NCBI RefSeq assembly: GCF_019263585.2
Contig: NZ_JADQDF010000001.1
Location: 372,001 to 436,000, forward strand
Length of the DNA: 64,000 nucleotides
Direction: 5' to 3'
DNA from: Pseudonocardia oceani
GTDB taxonomy: Bacteria > Actinomycetota > Actinomycetes > Mycobacteriales > Pseudonocardiaceae
Every line of letters starts with the position of its first letter. Within the stretch, counting starts at the first letter, position 1. The notes below the pieces were generated by a model. That model was given only the letters and a program-made list of their open reading frames with translations, searched no databases and was not told the origin of the DNA. A program made the position numbers and the translations under genes. Below, piece by piece: positions 8,548-16,089 of the stretch.

Positions 8548-9992
8548 GCGGTGAGCCGGGTCAGGCGCAACGGGAGCCCGTCGGCCGGCACGGGCAGCGA
8601 CGTGTTGTCCCAGCGGGGCCGGTACCCCGGCTCGACGCTCCACCGATGGGTCCGCAGCATCTCGTGCAGGATCGCGGTGACCTCCAGGGTGCCGAACGCC
8701 ATCCCGATGCACTTGTGCACGCCGCCCCCGAACGGGATCCAGGCGTCGCGATGCGACCGGTCCTCGTGGCGGGGCTCGGCGAATCGGTCCGGGTCGAAGG
8801 TGTCGGGGTCGGTCCAGCAGCCGGGGTCGAAATGGTTGACCGCGCCGGCGACCACGACCAGCGTGCCCCGGGGGATGTGGTGGCCCAGCAGGGCGGTGTC
8901 CGCAACCGTGCGGCGCATGACGACCGGGACGGGGGCGACGAGCCGCAGCGACTCCTTGACCACCAGGTCGAGCGAGCGCAGGGTCCTCAACGCGGCCATG
9001 TCCAGTGGTGCGTCTCCATGGGCGAGTGACTCCTCGCGCGCCCGTTCCTGCCACTGCGGGTTCGCCGCGAGGTAGTACGCCGCGGCGGCGCAGGTGATCG
9101 TGGAGGTGTCGTGCGCCGCCATCATCAGGAAGATCATGTGATTGATGACGTCGGCGTCGCTGAAGGCCTCCCCGTCCGGGGTACGGGCCTCACACAGCGC
9201 GGAGAACAGGTCCTGCCCCGGTTTCGCGCGCTTGGCCGGCAGGTTCTGCGCGAAGTAGTCCTCCAGGACCGCCCGGCCACGCAGTCCCGCGCGCCAGCGG
9301 GTGCCGGGCACGTTCCACTTCACCAGCGCGCTCGCCGCGCGCACGCAGTCGACGAACGCCCGATTGATCCGCTCGGTCTCCGGCCCCGTGCGCTCGTCCA
9401 TGAAGACCCTGGTCGCGACGTCGAGGGTCAGGCGCTTGAGCTCGGGGTAGATCCGGACCGGCCGGTCAGTGGGCCAGGTCGGCACGGTGTCGCGGGCGCA
9501 CGGGACCGTCTGGTCGAGGTAGCCGGCGAGCCGGTCGGCCGTGAAGGCCTGCTGCATGACGCGGCGGTGGGCGCGGTGCTCGTCGAAGTCGAGCAGCATC
9601 AGACCGCGCCCGAAGAACCGGTCGATCAGGTAGCGCCACCCGTCCTGGGAATAGGCCTTGTCCGCGTTGGCCAGCACCGCCCTGGTGGCGTCCGGGCCGG
9701 CGGCCATCACCACGCGTTCGCCCAGAAAGCCGGCCCAGGACACCGGCCCATAGCGGGCGTGCCGGGCACGGGTGAAGTCGCTTCCGTACCGGATGTACTC
9801 GAGCGTGCGCCCGAGCACCGGCAACCCCTGATCACCCGGAACGGCCGCCAGGCCGGGCGGCGCGGTCGCGAGATCGACCGGGCGACCCCGGACCGCACCG
9901 CGCAGCAGCGCGGCATCGGCGGAAGCCGGCAGCGGCGCCAGGAACACCGTGGACAACCGCTCACGAGCCGTTCGGACCATCTGCGCAACCAT
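8544..9992 (-). CDS. Cytochrome P450, longer eukaryote-like class
   Basis: 482 aa. The I-helix is AAHDTST at residues 292-298, ExxR is KESLR at 346-350, and the haem loop is IPFGGGVHKCIGMAFG with Cys428. The FGGGxHxCIGxxFG loop and greater length set it apart from its neighbour and recall CYP136/CYP110/CYP51-like families; the exact family is uncertain. The ATG at 9992 has a strong GGGAGGTGCTC site upstream. It is divergent from the TetR gene at 10090, with an inverted repeat between them, and is the first gene of the P450 pair. Confidence 0.92.
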   Translation of the reverse strand: MVAQMVRTARERLSTVFLAPLPASADAALLRGAVRGRPVDLATAPPGLAAVPGDQGLPVLGRTLEYIRYGSDFTRARHARYGPVSWAGFLGERVVMAAGPDATRAVLANADKAYSQDGWRYLIDRFFGRGLMLLDFDEHRAHRRVMQQAFTADRLAGYLDQTVPCARDTVPTWPTDRPVRIYPELKRLTLDVATRVFMDERTGPETERINRAFVDCVRAASALVKWNVPGTRWRAGLRGRAVLEDYFAQNLPAKRAKPGQDLFSALCEARTPDGEAFSDADVINHMIFLMMAAHDTSTITCAAAAYYLAANPQWQERAREESLAHGDAPLDMAALRTLRSLDLVVKESLRLVAPVPVVMRRTVADTALLGHHIPRGTLVVVAGAVNHFDPGCWTDPDTFDPDRFAEPRHEDRSHRDAWIPFGGGVHKCIGMAFGTLEVTAILHEMLRTHRWSVEPGYRPRWDNTSLPVPADGLPLRLTRLTA

Positions 9993-10026
9993 GAGCACCT
10001 CCCGAGGAATGAATGACACCAAATTA

Positions 10027-10047
10027 GACACGGATGGCCAATGTGTC
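10027..10047. promoter_or_regulatory. Candidate TetR operator, GACAC-N11-GTGTC
   Basis: Perfect 5-bp arms at 10027-10031 and 10043-10047 with an 11-nt spacer lie in the gap between the P450 gene and the divergent TetR gene. A third partial half-site (GTGTC) follows at 10051. The spacing equals that of the site in front of the paralogous TetR at 4063. Confidence 0.5.
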
Positions 10048-10089
10048 CAGTGTCTTGACTCAGCAGGCTCTGGCGTCGAAACTTCGTGC

Positions 10090-10695
10090 ATGGTCACCCG
10101 TTCCCTCGCCGAGCGGACCCACCGACTCATGCGTGACGAGGCCCTCGACGTCGCCGCTCGTCTCCTCGTCACGGGTGGGTGGCGGGGCCTGCGTTTGCAG
10201 GACGTCGCCGACCGGGTCGGGATCAGCCGGCAGACCCTCTACAACGAGTTCTCCAGCAAACAGGGCCTGGCCGGAGCCCTGGTCCTCCGGCTGACCGAGC
10301 AGTTCCTCGACAGTGTGGAAGTGGCCCTCGGCGGCGAGCGGGATCTCTACACGGCCTGGGCCGCGGCCGTACGGATGACCGTCCGCCGGGCCGGCGACGA
10401 TCCGCTGCTCCGCGCCATCCTGACCGGCCACGGCAGCGAGGAGCTCCTCCCCCTGCTCACCACGCAGAGCGAGCCGGTCGTGCAGGCGGCGCGCGACCGG
10501 GCGAGTGCCTTCCTGCTGCGACGCTGGCCCGATCTGGACCCGCGCGACGTCGCCACCGCGTCCGAGGTGGCCACCCGGCTCGCCATCAGCCATGTCGTCA
10601 CCCCCCTGCACGACGCGTCGACGGTGGCCGAGCAGATCGCGACCGTGGTGACACGCTTCCTCGGCCAGGATCCGGAGCCCTGCCCGGCCGCGTGA
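10090..10695 (+). CDS. TetR-family transcriptional regulator
   Basis: 201 aa from the ATG at 10090. The HTH is LQDVADRVGISRQTLYNEFS at about residues 37-56. The C-terminal half shares its layout with the regulator at 4063 (DPLLRAILTG, a TTQSEPVV segment, HVVTPLHDASTVAEQIATVV). It is divergent from the P450 pair and most likely represses it. The shared HTH recognition helix (GISRQTLY) and equal operator spacing suggest the two regulators could cross-talk. Confidence 0.92.
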   Translation: MVTRSLAERTHRLMRDEALDVAARLLVTGGWRGLRLQDVADRVGISRQTLYNEFSSKQGLAGALVLRLTEQFLDSVEVALGGERDLYTAWAAAVRMTVRRAGDDPLLRAILTGHGSEELLPLLTTQSEPVVQAARDRASAFLLRRWPDLDPRDVATASEVATRLAISHVVTPLHDASTVAEQIATVVTRFLGQDPEPCPAA

Positions 10696-10820
10696 GTTCT
10701 GGGGACTCCATCCGCCGGTTCACCTCGTCCAGCGCGGCGGGAGGCGTGCGGTCGCGGCCCCCGATGGCAGCCCCGAGCGCGGCGGAGACGGAATTCCCGG
10801 GCCCGGCGGGCCGGAGCGCG

Positions 10821-12347
10821 TCAACGCCTGCCGCGGCCCAGCGCCCACGCCCCGCCGACCGCCGCGACGAGGAGGGCCCGGTCACGGCGCCGGGAGCGCA
10901 TGTCGGCGCGGTCCTCCTGCAGCGAGCCCCGGCGGTGGGCATCGCCGATCCGGAAGGTCAGGTCCTTGTCGACGACGTCGGCGAGGAACGTGCGGGCGGC
11001 GTGCGGGACCTCGGTCGCGGCGAGCAGGGTCTCGACCCCGGTGCGGATCGCCAGGTTCGGCGACAGGTAGTCGCGCGTCATCGCGAACAGGATGTCGTTG
11101 AGCTCGTCCTGGAACACGTCGACCATGGACAGGTGCGGCGCGAGGTAGCGCACGCAGCCGTCGAGGTTGGCGAACGACTTGGTGATCAGGGCGATCATCG
11201 GGCTGGTCGCCACGCCGCGGGCGGTCGCGAAGCGCAGCACGTTGGTCAGGGAGACGCCGAGGTTGAGGTTCGCCATCGACGCCCCGACCACGGTGGGGAG
11301 ATAGCGGGTGACGTCGCTGGCGAAACCGGGCAGGTCGGCCCACGTGGTCGCGCGGCCGAGCTCGAGCCAGGAGCGGGCGAACCCGGCGCCGTCGTTGAGC
11401 GCCATGTTCAGCAGCAGCAGCGCCAGCGCGACCGACGTGCGGGTGTCGACCTTGCCGACCATGCCCCAGTCGATGATGTAGGCCGGGGAGCCGGGCTGGA
11501 CGAAGACGTTGCCGGGATGCGGGTCGGCGTGGAACACGCGGTCGACGAAGAAGCTGCGGTAGGACCACGCCAGCAGCTGGCGGCCGATCTCGTCGCGCTC
11601 GTCGTCGGCGAACCGGTCGCGGTTGACGTCGCGGATGGACCCGCCCGAGGCCACCGTCTGCACCAGCACCTGCGGGGTGTCGTGCACGACCTCGGGGATG
11701 CGCAGCCGGTCGAACCGCGCCACGGTCGGCCGGCCGAGCTCCATGTTCTCGGCCTCGATCCGGAAGTCCAGCTCCGGGCGCATCGCGGTGAAGATGACCT
11801 CGAGGATGGCCTCCAGGTCGATCACCTCGTTGAACCGCGCGGTGCGCTTGGCCAGCATCCGCACGGCGCGCTGCAGCACGACCATGTCGTCCCGCATCGC
11901 CTCGCGGACGGCGGGCCGCTGGATCTTGAGGACCACGTCCTCACCGTTGCGCAGCGTGGCCTTGTACACCTGCGCGAGGGAGGCCGCGCCGAGCGGCCGG
12001 TCCTGCTTGATCTCGGCGAACATCTCGCGCCAGGCCGGACCGAGGTTGGCCTCGAGGACCGGCTCGAAGTCGGCGAAGGGCCGCACGGTGACCTGCTCGT
12101 GCAGGTTCTGGAACTCCTCGATCATGGCCGGCGGGCAGAGGTCGGGCCGGGTCGAGAGCGTCTGGCCGACCTTGATGTAGAGCGGCCCGAGGTCCTCCAG
12201 CGCGGCGCGCACGGCCCGCGCGCGGCGCCGCGAGCCGTCGACGTTGCCCCTGCCGCCGCGCCGGATGCCGACCGAGCCGGCCACCTCGCCCGCCACGAGG
12301 CCGGCGAGCACCCGCGCCACCAGGCGGACGCGGTCGCGGGTGGCCAT
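10821..12347 (-). CDS. ABC1/UbiB (ADCK)-family atypical kinase
   Basis: 508 aa. It has the family-specific YIKVGQTLSTRPD (KxGQ), the Ala-rich nucleotide loop LGAASLAQVYKA, the lysine segment DVVLKIQRP, and the catalytic/metal segments FHADPHPGNVFV and YIIDWGMVGK. A basic, hydrophobic C-terminus (DRALLVAAVGGAWALGRG) may anchor it to membranes. The family affects isoprenoid-quinone or lipid metabolism by an ATPase-like activity. Its ATG overlaps the stop of the SRPBCC gene (TGATG), so it is coupled to that lipid-binding-fold protein. Confidence 0.92.
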   Translation of the reverse strand: MATRDRVRLVARVLAGLVAGEVAGSVGIRRGGRGNVDGSRRRARAVRAALEDLGPLYIKVGQTLSTRPDLCPPAMIEEFQNLHEQVTVRPFADFEPVLEANLGPAWREMFAEIKQDRPLGAASLAQVYKATLRNGEDVVLKIQRPAVREAMRDDMVVLQRAVRMLAKRTARFNEVIDLEAILEVIFTAMRPELDFRIEAENMELGRPTVARFDRLRIPEVVHDTPQVLVQTVASGGSIRDVNRDRFADDERDEIGRQLLAWSYRSFFVDRVFHADPHPGNVFVQPGSPAYIIDWGMVGKVDTRTSVALALLLLNMALNDGAGFARSWLELGRATTWADLPGFASDVTRYLPTVVGASMANLNLGVSLTNVLRFATARGVATSPMIALITKSFANLDGCVRYLAPHLSMVDVFQDELNDILFAMTRDYLSPNLAIRTGVETLLAATEVPHAARTFLADVVDKDLTFRIGDAHRRGSLQEDRADMRSRRRDRALLVAAVGGAWALGRGRR

Positions 12348-12847
12348 CAGGACCGCCGGTGTGGTGCACCGGAGCGTCCGAGCAGTGCCCGCTCCGCCTG
12401 GTAGGAGCGTTCGGCCTGCCCCACGACGCCGTCCAGGACGAGGTCGACGTGGTCGAGAAGGATCTGCCGGAGCAGGAAGTGCAGACGGGCGATCATGGCG
12501 TGCTCGCAGGTGATCGCGCCCCGGTAGCCGACGCGCACCGCGCCGGCGCCCACGTCGGTCAGGCTCAGCGCTCCCTCGTAGCCGAGAACCAGCTTCGGCG
12601 CGGTGAGCTGCACGGCCACCTCCCGTCCCGGGACCACCGGGGTGACCGCGGCGCTCCCGGGGACCTTCCACTGCACCGGACCGACCTTGAGCCGCGCGTC
12701 GAAGGCGGCGGTGAGATCCGCGGAGTCGGTCTCGTAGGCGATGACCTCGGGGATGCAGTCGAGGTAGCCGTGCACGACGCTCACCAGCGGCCAGACCCGC
12801 TCCGCCGGGATGGCGAACGACCGCGTCTCGTCGGCCTCAATGCGCAT
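12347..12847 (-). CDS. SRPBCC-fold (polyketide cyclase/START-like) protein
   Basis: 166 aa. The N-terminus ETRSFAIPAERVWPLVSVVHGYLDCIPEVI is the usual start of the SRPBCC helix-grip fold, which binds hydrophobic ligands in a deep pocket. GREVAVQLTAPKLVLGYEGA and a C-terminal helix complete the domain. It starts at the ATG at 12847, inside the last 11 bases of the PhaR-like gene, and ends at TGATG with the UbiB gene. Ligand unknown; a lipid or quinone precursor is plausible from context. Confidence 0.82.
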   Translation of the reverse strand: MRIEADETRSFAIPAERVWPLVSVVHGYLDCIPEVIAYETDSADLTAAFDARLKVGPVQWKVPGSAAVTPVVPGREVAVQLTAPKLVLGYEGALSLTDVGAGAVRVGYRGAITCEHAMIARLHFLLRQILLDHVDLVLDGVVGQAERSYQAERALLGRSGAPHRRS

Positions 12848-13250
12848 CGTGTTCCGTCCCGTTCCAGTCGTCGGATCGATCGCGCCGGTCACCCGGCGCC
12901 TTCCTGGCCCGCCGCTCGACCCGCCGGCCCGGGCTGCCGGCTCCCGGTCGGGCGTCGCGGGACGGCAGGCCGCTGCCGAGCACGGCGGGCAGCAGCGCCG
13001 TGACGGCGTCGCGCAGAGTACCCAGACCCTGGGCGAGGGCGCCCGAGGCCTGCTGCCGCGCCTGGTGGCGCAGCAGGTCGGCCAGCACCAGACGCGTGCA
13101 GTCGGTGCCGCTGTCGTGCGCGACCGCGGTGAACGTGCCGCCGGACCGGACGTGGTCGGCCACGCGGTCGAAGTCGACCGCGTGCCGCCCGTCGAGGTCG
13201 TAGAGCCCGGCCGCCTCGTCACGCCGCAGCCGCAGGGGCGGGCACTCCAT
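12837..13250 (-). CDS. PhaR-like polyhydroxyalkanoate regulator-domain protein
   Basis: 137 aa. Residues 6-56 (LRRDEAAGLYDLDGRHAVDF, then VADHVRSGGTFTAVAHDSGT, then LVLADLLRHQ) match the PHA/PHB accumulation-regulator DNA-binding domain, including the RxLYD-like start and the TRxVLxxLL end. The C-terminal third is Pro/Arg-rich and disordered. In PHA producers such proteins sense granules and repress phasin genes. The next gene upstream encodes a small phasin-like protein, which fits. The ATG at 13250 is preceded by a GGAGGACC site. Confidence 0.72.
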   Translation of the reverse strand: MECPPLRLRRDEAAGLYDLDGRHAVDFDRVADHVRSGGTFTAVAHDSGTDCTRLVLADLLRHQARQQASGALAQGLGTLRDAVTALLPAVLGSGLPSRDARPGAGSPGRRVERRARKAPGDRRDRSDDWNGTEHDAH

Positions 13251-13269
13251 CGTGGTCCTCCTACGGAAC

Positions 13270-13299
13270 GGCGGTGGGCCGCCGGAGCGGCCCACCGCC
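13270..13299. terminator. Perfect 13-bp hairpin between phasin-like and PhaR-like genes
   Basis: GGCGGTGGGCCGC (13270-13282), loop cgga, GCGGCCCACCGCC (13287-13299). On the minus strand it follows the phasin-like gene and precedes the PhaR-like gene, so it may be a terminator or an attenuator that raises the ratio of the small protein. No U tract follows. Confidence 0.6.
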
Positions 13300-13313
13300 G
13301 GTGGGTGCAGCGA

Positions 13314-13571
13314 TCAGCGGGCGGCCGTGGTGGCCGGCTTCGCCTTGGCCAGGGCGTCGACCTTGGCGCTGAGCTCCGCGAGCGAGACCTGGAGCCGGGC
13401 CAGGTCGGCGTCGGTGTGGTCGTCGTCCTCGTTGGACACGGCCTTCGAGACACCGGTGCGGACGTCGGACTCGACGTCGCGGCCACGGTCGATGAGGTCG
13501 TCGACGAGGTCCTTGCTGTTGTCGACGACGTCCTGCAGGAACTTGGTCAGGGAGTTGGAGCGCCGAGCCAT
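13314..13571 (-). CDS. Small acidic helical protein, phasin-like
   Basis: 85 aa. It is rich in charged residues and predicted almost all-helical: LTKFLQDVVDNSKDLVDDLI, then a DDDHTDADLARLQVSLAELS segment with heptad spacing, ending in a Lys/Ala tail. This amphipathic pattern resembles phasins and other granule- or membrane-associated small proteins, and the PhaR-like gene next to it supports that. Sequence identity to known phasins cannot be judged here. The ATG at 13571 has a GGAGATC site. No PHA synthase is in the window. Confidence 0.65.
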   Translation of the reverse strand: MARRSNSLTKFLQDVVDNSKDLVDDLIDRGRDVESDVRTGVSKAVSNEDDDHTDADLARLQVSLAELSAKVDALAKAKPATTAAR

Positions 13572-13619
13572 GTGATCTCCTTCATCGGGTCGTGCCGGCG
13601 GCAGGATGCCGTCGGCTCC

Positions 13620-13636
13620 CCGGCCGCTGCGGCCGG
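13620..13636. terminator. Short GC hairpin after the reductase gene
   Basis: CCGGCCGC (13620-13627) and GCGGCCGG (13629-13636) form an 8-bp inverted repeat with a one-base centre (about 7 bp with a 3-nt loop as RNA). It lies just past the 3' end of the minus-strand reductase gene. Confidence 0.45.
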
Positions 13637-13652
13637 AAGTCGTTGCGCGGGT

Positions 13653-14657
13653 TCAGACCGCGGCGGGTGAGGTGGCGGGAAGGGCGTCGCTGGAGTGGCC
13701 GGGGGCGAGGGACGCGTCGGGGTCGAGGGCGACCGCGGCGTTGTTGACCGCCGTGGCGACCTCCCCGAACCCGACGGAGATCAGCTTCACCTTGCCGGGG
13801 TAGGTGGTGACGTCACCGGCGGCGTAGATCCCGTCCAGGTTGGTGCGCATGGCGGTGTCGACGCGGATGGACCGGCCGTCCAGCTCCAGTCCCCAGTCCT
13901 TGATCGGCCCGAGGTTCATCAGGAAGCCCAGTGCCGCGACCACGACCTGGGCCGGGAGCACCTCCGGCTCCTCGCCCTTCGCCTGGACCTCGATCCCGTC
14001 GACGGCGCCGTTGCCCCGTACCGCGTTCACCGTGGCGTCGAGGATCAACCGGCAGGCGCTGTCGCGCAGCAGCTGCACGGAGTGCTCGTGCGCGCGGAAC
14101 TGCAGGCGGCGGTGTACCAGGGTGACCGAGGTGGCACGTGGCAGGGCCGCGAGCGCCCAGTCCACCGCCGAGTCACCGCCCCCCACGACTACGACGTCCT
14201 TGCCGTCGAGAACGTCGAGCTGCGGCACGAAGTAGCGCAGCCCGCGGTCGAGGAAGTCCTCGGCCGAGCACGGCAGCGGCCGGGGGGTCACCGCGCCCAC
14301 CCCGCTGGTGATTACGACCGCACCGGCGTGGATCCGCCGTCCGGTGGCCGTGCGGACCGTCCACCGCTGCCCGGAGCGCTCCAGCTCCACCGCCTGCTCA
14401 CCCAGGACGTAGGTCGGGTCGAACTGTGCGGCCTGGCTGGCCAGGCCGTCGACGAGCTGTTGGCCCCGCACGGCCGGCAGGCCCGCGACGTCGTAGATGT
14501 TCTTCTCGGGGTAGATCGCGCTGACCTGTCCGCCGAGCTGCGGTTGGGCGTCGAGGACGGCGGTGCGGAGCCCGCGGAAGCCCGCGTAGTAGGCGCCGTA
14601 CAGGCCGGCCGGACCGGCCCCGATCAGCAGCAGGTCGACGTCGATGTCGTCGGGCAC
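13653..14657 (-). CDS. Ferredoxin-NADP+ reductase, thioredoxin-reductase type
   Basis: 334 aa. FAD-binding LIGAGPAGLYGAYYAGFRG lies at residues 11-29, the NADP-binding VVVVGGGDSAVDWALA in the middle, and the C-terminal FAD motif GIYAAGDVTTYPGK near residue 285. There is no CxxC pair, so it is the ferredoxin-reductase branch (TrxR-like FNR) rather than thioredoxin reductase. The GTG at 14657 lies 5 bases after the ferredoxin stop. With the ferredoxin it forms an NAD(P)H-to-ferredoxin electron chain, presumably for R2lox or the P450s of this window. Confidence 0.9.
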   Translation of the reverse strand: MPDDIDVDLLLIGAGPAGLYGAYYAGFRGLRTAVLDAQPQLGGQVSAIYPEKNIYDVAGLPAVRGQQLVDGLASQAAQFDPTYVLGEQAVELERSGQRWTVRTATGRRIHAGAVVITSGVGAVTPRPLPCSAEDFLDRGLRYFVPQLDVLDGKDVVVVGGGDSAVDWALAALPRATSVTLVHRRLQFRAHEHSVQLLRDSACRLILDATVNAVRGNGAVDGIEVQAKGEEPEVLPAQVVVAALGFLMNLGPIKDWGLELDGRSIRVDTAMRTNLDGIYAAGDVTTYPGKVKLISVGFGEVATAVNNAAVALDPDASLAPGHSSDALPATSPAAV

Positions 14658-14662
14658 GGACC

Positions 14663-14980
14663 TCAGTCCTCGTCCTTCTCGAACCCGGCGACGAAGCTGG
14701 TGTCGGTCAGCACGTCGACGTTCGAGGAGCCGCCGGGCGATCCCACCTCGTCGAACATGGCCTTTGCGGACTCCTGGAACGGCTTCCACTCCGCCGTGAC
14801 CTTCTGCGCCGGGACGATCGCCTCGACCGGGCACACCGGTTCGCAGGCGGCGCAGTCGATGCATTCCGTGGGGTGGATGTACAGCATCCGGCCACCCTCG
14901 TAGATGCAGTCGACCGGGCACTCCTCGATGCACGACTTGTCCATGACGTCGACGCATGACGGGCCGATCACGAATGCCAC
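14663..14980 (-). CDS. 7Fe ferredoxin (FdxA/FdxC type)
   Basis: 105 aa. Cysteines 9, 17, 21, 25, 40, 43, 46 and 50 lie in PSCVDVMDKSCIEECPVDCI and CIDCAACEPVCPVEAI, the pattern of [3Fe-4S][4Fe-4S] ferredoxins of actinobacteria. A roughly 50-residue C-terminal extension follows, as usual. It is located between R2lox and the reductase on the same strand. It is the only ferredoxin in the window and could donate electrons to R2lox and/or the two P450s. Confidence 0.93.
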   Translation of the reverse strand: MAFVIGPSCVDVMDKSCIEECPVDCIYEGGRMLYIHPTECIDCAACEPVCPVEAIVPAQKVTAEWKPFQESAKAMFDEVGSPGGSSNVDVLTDTSFVAGFEKDED

Positions 14981-15049
14981 GGGAACTCCTCAGATGTAGG
15001 TGGGACGGCGCCGGGCGCGCCGTATCGACTGCGCCCGGCGCCGACGCCG

Positions 15050-16042
15050 TCAGGCGTTCGCGCCGACCAGCGCGGCCTTGATCTCGCGCTCGTCCGAGTC
15101 GCCGAAGTGGTCCTCCATCTCCATCGGCGAGTAGTCCTCGTCGATCTCGTACACGTCGCGGCCGCGCGCGCTCTCGATGGACTCCATCCGCCGGTTCACC
15201 TTGTCCAGCGCGTAGTCGCTCATCTCGTCGATGGAGATGCCGAACGGGGTCGGCTTGCCCTCCAGCTCGAACTGGTCGAAGAGGGCGACGATGAGCTGCA
15301 GCGCGGGCGGCAGGAGCTCCTGCATCCGCTCGTCGACGACGTCCCAGTTCTTGTCGTTCGCCGCGACGTGACGGCGGCAGGTGAACGTGCCCCATGCCAT
15401 GTGGCGCCGCTCGTCGTCGCCGATGAGCTTCACCAGGCGCTGCATGCCGGGGAGGATGTCGCGGCTCGCACACACCTTGGCCCAGGCGTAGTAGCCGGTG
15501 AGCGCGAGTGTGCCCTCGACGACGTGGTTGTAGGTGACCGAGGCCCGGACCTGGTTGGCCGGGGTCGGGTCCGTCATCAGGGCGTACATCGACTTCGGCA
15601 GTTCCTGCTTGAAGATCGTGTCGTAGGCGGGGCTGTACTCGACATGGCTGTGCAGGTCCGCACTGAGGCCGACCGCGTCGAACCACAGCCGGAAGGCCTG
15701 CATGTGCTTGGCCTCCTCGAAGATGAACTGCGTGACATACGCCTCGTCGGCCAGCCGGCCCTCGGCCGCCATCGCGTGCGCGAACGGCTGCATGTCCTGC
15801 GTCACCGACTCCTCACCGGCCATGAACTGCGAGGCCAGGACCAGCGTCATCCGCTGCTCGTCCTCGGTCATCGCCTCGAAGTCGGCCCTGTCCTGCGAGA
15901 AGTCGATGTCCTCGGGGTTCCAGAACTTCTTGTTGCCCTTGCGGAACAGGCGCATCGGGAACGACTCCATGCGGAGACCGTCGTGGGACAGGCTGCCCCA
16001 GCCGTTGCGCTTGTTGTGCTCGATGATCCGGTCGATGGCCAT
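15050..16042 (-). CDS. R2-like ligand-binding oxidase (R2lox)
   Basis: 330 aa. This is the ferritin-like Mn/Fe oxidase family related to ribonucleotide reductase R2. All six metal ligands are present: E77, E110, H113, E176, E211 and H214 ([31 protein letters not shown]). V80 and Y171 correspond to the residues that form the Val-Tyr ether crosslink in the mycobacterial enzyme, with a constant offset of 9. The family binds a long-chain fatty acid at the metal site; its natural reaction is unknown. It sits between an alcohol dehydrogenase and a ferredoxin/reductase pair on the same strand. Confidence 0.93.
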   Translation of the reverse strand: MAIDRIIEHNKRNGWGSLSHDGLRMESFPMRLFRKGNKKFWNPEDIDFSQDRADFEAMTEDEQRMTLVLASQFMAGEESVTQDMQPFAHAMAAEGRLADEAYVTQFIFEEAKHMQAFRLWFDAVGLSADLHSHVEYSPAYDTIFKQELPKSMYALMTDPTPANQVRASVTYNHVVEGTLALTGYYAWAKVCASRDILPGMQRLVKLIGDDERRHMAWGTFTCRRHVAANDKNWDVVDERMQELLPPALQLIVALFDQFELEGKPTPFGISIDEMSDYALDKVNRRMESIESARGRDVYEIDEDYSPMEMEDHFGDSDEREIKAALVGANA

Positions 16043-16089
16043 GTCCGGTCTCCTTCAGGTCGTAGCGGTGGGGTCGGTTCGCGCTGCTG

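Noticed and set aside
10179..12404. A 741-codon plus-strand frame
   Set aside because: Antisense to the UbiB kinase gene and out of frame with the TetR gene; no motif.
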